Part shown: positions 60,005 to 64,000 of the stretch, piece after piece
How positions within the stretch are numbered: position 1 is the first letter of the stretch
Layout of the letters: the number at the start of each line of letters is the position of its first letter
Assembly: GCA_965230015.1 (NCBI GenBank)
Contig: CBDDKF010000011.1
Location: 1 to 64,000, forward strand
DNA length: 64,000 nucleotides
DNA from: JABSQH01 sp965230015
GTDB taxonomy: Bacteria; Actinomycetota; Acidimicrobiia; Acidimicrobiales; Ilumatobacteraceae
Reading direction: 5' to 3'
Program-made: the position numbers and the translations under genes
The notes under the pieces: generated by a model
The model's input: the letters and a program-made list of their open reading frames with translations, nothing else
Told to the model about the DNA's origin: nothing
Database searches by the model: none

Positions 60005-61387
60005 TCAGTGACGCCAGCGCGTCGCCGCCACGATCTCGTCGGTGGTGGCGTCGCTGAACAGCCCGATCTCGGCCCGACGAATCGCACTGAGCGTCTCGTG
60101 CAGTTCGACGCCGAGGGCGGCACGCAGCACGGCATCATCGTCGAACTCGTCGGTCGCTGCCGCGAGGTTGACCGGCAGCCGTTCGATGCCGAGTGAGGTG
60201 CGCGCCGCCGCGTCGAGCACGGCGGGATCGACCTCGACCGGTGGCGGAAGCGTGAGGTTGCGGTCGAGCCCATCGATGCCCGCGGCGAGCACCGCGCCGA
60301 TCACGAGATACGGACTGGCGGTGGCATCGATCGTCTTGATCTCGGCATTGGCCGCCGCCGCGGGTTGTCCCGCGGGCGCGCCCACGATGCGGATCGCCGC
60401 CTCCCGGTTCTCCACACCCCAGCAGCGGAACGGCGCCGACCAGTGTTGGGGTTGGAGCCGGAGGTAGCTGGCCACGCTGGGTACGGTCACGGCGAGCAGT
60501 GCGGGCAGATGCTCCAACACGCCCGCCAGGAACGACTCGTAGGCGGGCGACATGTCGGCGGGTCCGTCACCGCCGAGTGCGGTGTTGCGCTCGCCGTCCC
60601 ACAGGCTGAGGTGCAGGTGCATGCCGTTCCCGACACCGTCGGCGGTGGCGCATGGCGCGAACGTCGTGCGCATGCCGTAGTGCTGTCCGACGGCGCGGAT
60701 CGTCTGTCGGGCGAGCACGCTGTGATCGGCGGCAGCCAACGGGTCGCCCGGGGCAATCGACACTTCGAACTGCCCTGCTGCGTACTCGGGATGCAGCTGT
60801 TGCACATGGAGACCTTGGGCCTCGAGCGCGTTCGTCAGCTCCACGCAATAGTCGGACAGTTCGACCATCCGATTGGCGCCGTATGCCGGTGCAGTGGTCG
60901 CCGGTACGAAGTCGGCGGGGTCACCATCGTCGGCGCCGAGCATCCACTCGAGCTCGAACGCCATCACGGCGTGCAGCCCGTGATCGGCGAGTACCGCTCG
61001 CAGTCGCCGCACCAGGCTGCGTTGGCACTGCGGATGGATGTCGCCACTCTGTTGGAATCGATCGACCGGTACCCACGCCCAGCCGGGCTGGGCCGGGAGG
61101 AGTGCCAGTGCGTCGAGGTCGGGCACGAGTCGGAGATCGCCGACTGGGCCACCGGCGCTTGCGCTCTCGGTGAACCCGTCGTCGAGCAGGTACACGTCGG
61201 CGACGGGCGAGAATCCGACGCCCCACTGCGCCACCTCGGGCAGTCGCTCGACGGGCACGCCCTTCACCCTGGCGATACCCGAGTTGTCGACGAACGTCGC
61301 TGCGACGAGGCGCACGTCGTGCAGGCTCGCCACCAGTTCGACGGCTGCGTCCCGACGAGATGCGTCACCGAGGGATGGGCTGCTCAC
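60005..61387 (-). CDS. Glutamine-synthetase-family ligase
   Basis: The 460-aa protein has a GS beta-grasp N-terminus (VRLVAATFVDNSGIARVKGV) and a catalytic domain (MAFELEWML with metal Glu, GMHLHLSLW, RIVGAP, NAEIKTIDATASPYL). It lacks the conserved adenylylation segment and several landmarks of housekeeping GlnA, and resembles the gamma-glutamyl-amine ligases (PuuA-like, GlnA2-4). It joins glutamate to ammonia or an amine. Its ATG overlaps the ureD stop (ATGA, 61384-61387), tying it to the urease operon and suggesting capture of urea-derived ammonia. Confidence 0.85.
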   Translation of the reverse strand: MSSPSLGDASRRDAAVELVASLHDVRLVAATFVDNSGIARVKGVPVERLPEVAQWGVGFSPVADVYLLDDGFTESASAGGPVGDLRLVPDLDALALLPAQPGWAWVPVDRFQQSGDIHPQCQRSLVRRLRAVLADHGLHAVMAFELEWMLGADDGDPADFVPATTAPAYGANRMVELSDYCVELTNALEAQGLHVQQLHPEYAAGQFEVSIAPGDPLAAADHSVLARQTIRAVGQHYGMRTTFAPCATADGVGNGMHLHLSLWDGERNTALGGDGPADMSPAYESFLAGVLEHLPALLAVTVPSVASYLRLQPQHWSAPFRCWGVENREAAIRIVGAPAGQPAAAANAEIKTIDATASPYLVIGAVLAAGIDGLDRNLTLPPPVEVDPAVLDAAARTSLGIERLPVNLAAATDEFDDDAVLRAALGVELHETLSAIRRAEIGLFSDATTDEIVAATRWRH

Positions 61388-62151
61388 ACCCGCGAGTCAA
61401 CTCGATCGGCGAGCGACGGCGCCACCAGCGCCACCATTCGCCACGCATCGAGCCGGTCGATCCCCACCGCCAACACGGCGAGCGCGTCGTCGGCGACCGG
61501 CAGCGTCGCCGCAGCGGACGACGCGGTGTCGCCCAGCACGACACGGCGATCATCGTGCTGCTGTACAGCTCGTGATGGCGGACCGACGAGCACGGCGCAC
61601 ACCACGTGGCGGGCGTCAGCGACGGCGGCAACCGAACCAGCACCCGGAGTGCGCTCCCCGAATCGCTCGGTGTGTGCGAGCAACGGTCGACCGCCGCGCC
61701 CTACCCGCACGAACAGCTCGAGGTCGCCAGGCGGTTCGCCGTGTCGGCCGAGTGCGACCTCCTCCACGAACCGGCACGACGCCGTCTCGTCGAGGTCGAG
61801 CACTGTCGTGGCCCGGTGTACCGATCCGGTCAGCGACACGACCGGTTCGGGTTGCCAGTCGAGGGAGCCTCGCTCGTCGACGACGATCGACGTCGAGGTC
61901 GACGACGACTCGCCGCGCGGACCTGGCCACACCAGGGTGGCCGCCGCAGAACCGATACGGGCCGTCGCCCCCGCACCGACGCGCACGTCGGCATGGAGGT
62001 CGTCACCACCGACGGGGGCCGCCGCCGAGCCGACCAACAGGATGCGATCGTGACACTGCCGCACCGTCAGCGGTGGCTCGCAGCGCACGTCGACGAGCCG
62101 ATCGCGTCCATCTCGACGCTCCACGGCGATCAGCGAGCGGGCGCGCATCAA
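61384..62151 (-). CDS. ureD: Urease accessory protein UreD
   Basis: The 255-aa protein has DRILLVGSAAAPVGGDDLHAD, VGAGATARIGSAAATLVWPGP, and DLELFVRVGRGGRPLLAHTERF, matching UreD/UreH. It is a scaffold for UreF and UreG in loading nickel into urease. It is translationally coupled to ureG (ATGA). The sequence is unusually short and divergent at the C-terminus for the family. Confidence 0.85.
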   Translation of the reverse strand: MMRARSLIAVERRDGRDRLVDVRCEPPLTVRQCHDRILLVGSAAAPVGGDDLHADVRVGAGATARIGSAAATLVWPGPRGESSSTSTSIVVDERGSLDWQPEPVVSLTGSVHRATTVLDLDETASCRFVEEVALGRHGEPPGDLELFVRVGRGGRPLLAHTERFGERTPGAGSVAAVADARHVVCAVLVGPPSRAVQQHDDRRVVLGDTASSAAATLPVADDALAVLAVGIDRLDAWRMVALVAPSLADRVDSRV

Positions 62152-62771
62152 CCGGTCGGCCGGCCGACGCGCCCGCGCACCCAGTCGGCGATCGACGTCA
62201 CCCCGGTGGGGTCGGCCAGCGACACCGCGGCGACCGGCGCACCGTCACGTCGCTCGTTGGCGTCGGCGACCATGCGATCGACGTCGGCGCCGACGTGTGG
62301 TGCCAGATCGGTCTTGTTGATCACCAACAGGTCGGCCTTGGCCACGCCGGGACCACCCTTGCGCGGGACGTCGTCGCCACCGGCAGTGTCGAGCACGAAG
62401 ATCTGCGCATCGACCAACCCCTCGCTGAAGATCGCGGTGAGGTTGTCGCCACCGGACTCGACGAGTGTCAGCTCCACCTCTCCGAGTGCCGCTTCGAGTT
62501 GCTCGACCGCATCGAGGTTGGCGGCGATGTCGTCGCGGATCGCGGTGTGCGGACAACAGCCCGTCTCGACCGCCACGATGCGTTCGGTCGGCAGCACACC
62601 GGCGGCACGCAACGCGTCGGCGTCTTCGGTGGTGAAGATGTCGTTGGTCACCACTGCCACCGACAGCTCGACGCGCAACGTGCGGCACAGCTCACCCACC
62701 AGGGTGGTCTTGCCGCTCCCGACGGGTCCACCGATGCCGATACGAACGCTTCTCCGCGCGTTGGAGCTCAT
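62148..62771 (-). CDS. ureG: Urease accessory GTPase UreG
   Basis: The 207-aa protein has P-loop IGIGGPVGSGKTTL (15-22), TNDIFTTEDADALR, the nickel-binding VETGCCPHTAIRDD (CPH), ESGGDN and VINKTDLAP (G4). It hydrolyses GTP to drive nickel delivery to UreC. ATGA overlaps at both ends join it to ureF and ureD. It is the most conserved gene of the cluster and fixes the identity of the operon. Confidence 0.95.
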   Translation of the reverse strand: MSSNARRSVRIGIGGPVGSGKTTLVGELCRTLRVELSVAVVTNDIFTTEDADALRAAGVLPTERIVAVETGCCPHTAIRDDIAANLDAVEQLEAALGEVELTLVESGGDNLTAIFSEGLVDAQIFVLDTAGGDDVPRKGGPGVAKADLLVINKTDLAPHVGADVDRMVADANERRDGAPVAAVSLADPTGVTSIADWVRGRVGRPTG

Positions 62772-63436
62772 GCGGCGAACATCCTGTTGTCCCAGGTGCC
62801 GTGGTCTTCAGCGAGGATCTCGGTGAGCGCGCTGCCCCACGAAGGCAGCTCGGCCGACGCCGCGTCATCGGCGGCTCGCGCGGTCAGCGCTGCGACCTCG
62901 TCGGCCAGCTGCGCCGACAGTGCCGCCAGTTCGATCGGGTCGAGACCGAGCAAGCGGATCGCTGCGGTCGTTCCGGCGGCGACAAGGTGGTGCAGCTGGA
63001 TGGTCGCGGCGTCGAGCGGCGTGCCGCCGACGGCGGCGGTCAGCGCGCCGAGCACGAGCGGCTGCAGCGGTCCGCCGGGGAGCTCGCGCAGCGCACCGAG
63101 CAGCTCGCCGTCGGCGACGCGCGTCGACACGCGCATCATCTGCCGACCAAGCTGCCGACTCACGTCACGTTGTCGGGGGCTGATCAGCCGGGCCGCGAGT
63201 TCGGCGTCGAGCTCCTCGGCGAACTGCGATGCCGGTCCTTCCCACGGCATCGTCGCCCGTGCGGCGAAGGATGCCTCGGTGTGGCCCGTCGTTGCGAGCC
63301 GCCCGCGGAGGTAACGGTCGAGAGTCGTTGCGTCGTGGACGTCGCCGTAGCGCACGGCCGACTCGACGCCGAGCGACTGGGTGTGACCGCCGGCGGGCAG
63401 CCGGGCGTCGGCGATCAGCAGCAACAGAGGGTTCAT
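62768..63436 (-). CDS. ureF: Urease accessory protein UreF
   Basis: The 222-aa all-alpha protein has LLIADARLPAGGHTQSLGVE (family LPVGGFSYSxGLE), LPGGPLQPLVLGAL and DEVAALTARAADDAASAE. It regulates the GTPase UreG in the activation complex. It is coupled to ureG (62768-62771). The ureC stop is 27 bp upstream of its start. Confidence 0.88.
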   Translation of the reverse strand: MNPLLLLIADARLPAGGHTQSLGVESAVRYGDVHDATTLDRYLRGRLATTGHTEASFAARATMPWEGPASQFAEELDAELAARLISPRQRDVSRQLGRQMMRVSTRVADGELLGALRELPGGPLQPLVLGALTAAVGGTPLDAATIQLHHLVAAGTTAAIRLLGLDPIELAALSAQLADEVAALTARAADDAASAELPSWGSALTEILAEDHGTWDNRMFAA

Positions 63437-63463
63437 CCTGGTCCGTCCATCAGAGTCCGTCCT

Positions 63464-64000
<537 letters not shown>

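Overview
The window is G+C-rich DNA (about two thirds G+C by eye) from an actinobacterium. Pointers are the DUF222/HNH protein, two DUF2510 proteins, an F420-type luciferase-family oxidoreductase, many ECF sigma factors with one-pass membrane partners, lipoproteins and Tat signals, and frequent GTG or TTG starts. The style resembles Acidimicrobiia (Ilumatobacter-like), but that placement is an inference. Genes are dense and many pairs are coupled through 4-nt ATGA overlaps.

Layout. 1-6.6 kb: the end of a large secreted protein, three tRNA genes, a LysM/lytic-transglycosylase-like wall protein, a SAM methyltransferase and a Tat-lipoprotein polysaccharide deacetylase. 6.6-14.6 kb: an ECF sigma/membrane-partner pair, a lipoprotein serpin, an AAA ATPase, a sigma pair whose partner carries an SGNH esterase domain, and a lipoprotein with an internal duplication. 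14.6-23.2 kb: a HAD phosphatase and an alpha-glucan module (ROK regulator, GH31, GH15, solute-binding lipoprotein, two ABC permeases). 23.2-32 kb: an ECF island with one decayed sigma remnant, one sigma gene broken by an amber codon, three intact sigma genes, and four intact membrane partners. 32-45.4 kb: lipoproteins, an ATPase, a DUF222/HNH protein, a TetR/GMC-oxidoreductase pair with tandem operators, a phosphatase, an SDR and pheA. 45.4-51.3 kb: larB-larC (nickel-pincer cofactor), a thioredoxin/DsbB-like pair and an ABC-2-type exporter. 51.3-56.7 kb: DUF2510 proteins, an MBL-Rieske fusion, an nfeD-SPFH operon (the SPFH gene has four +1 shifts) and an SDR. 56.7-64 kb: a Rieske oxygenase/aldolase operon divergent from an amidohydrolase across a triple operator, then ureC-ureF-ureG-ureD followed by a glutamine-synthetase-family gene.

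The most unexpected structure is a dispersed intergenic repeat. Six copies, each exactly 49 bp, have 10-bp terminal arms (CTTCTCGGCG ... CGCCGAGAAG) and a 5-bp inner stem around a central triplet. They lie at 5397, 14557, 23219, 35122, 37185 and 42847. All six are intergenic, the interiors are very different, and length and symmetry are preserved. The second theme is repeated sigma/one-pass-partner loci, some intact and some decaying. Several genes also show a TAnnnT box 6-8 nt before the start codon, which suggests leaderless transcripts.
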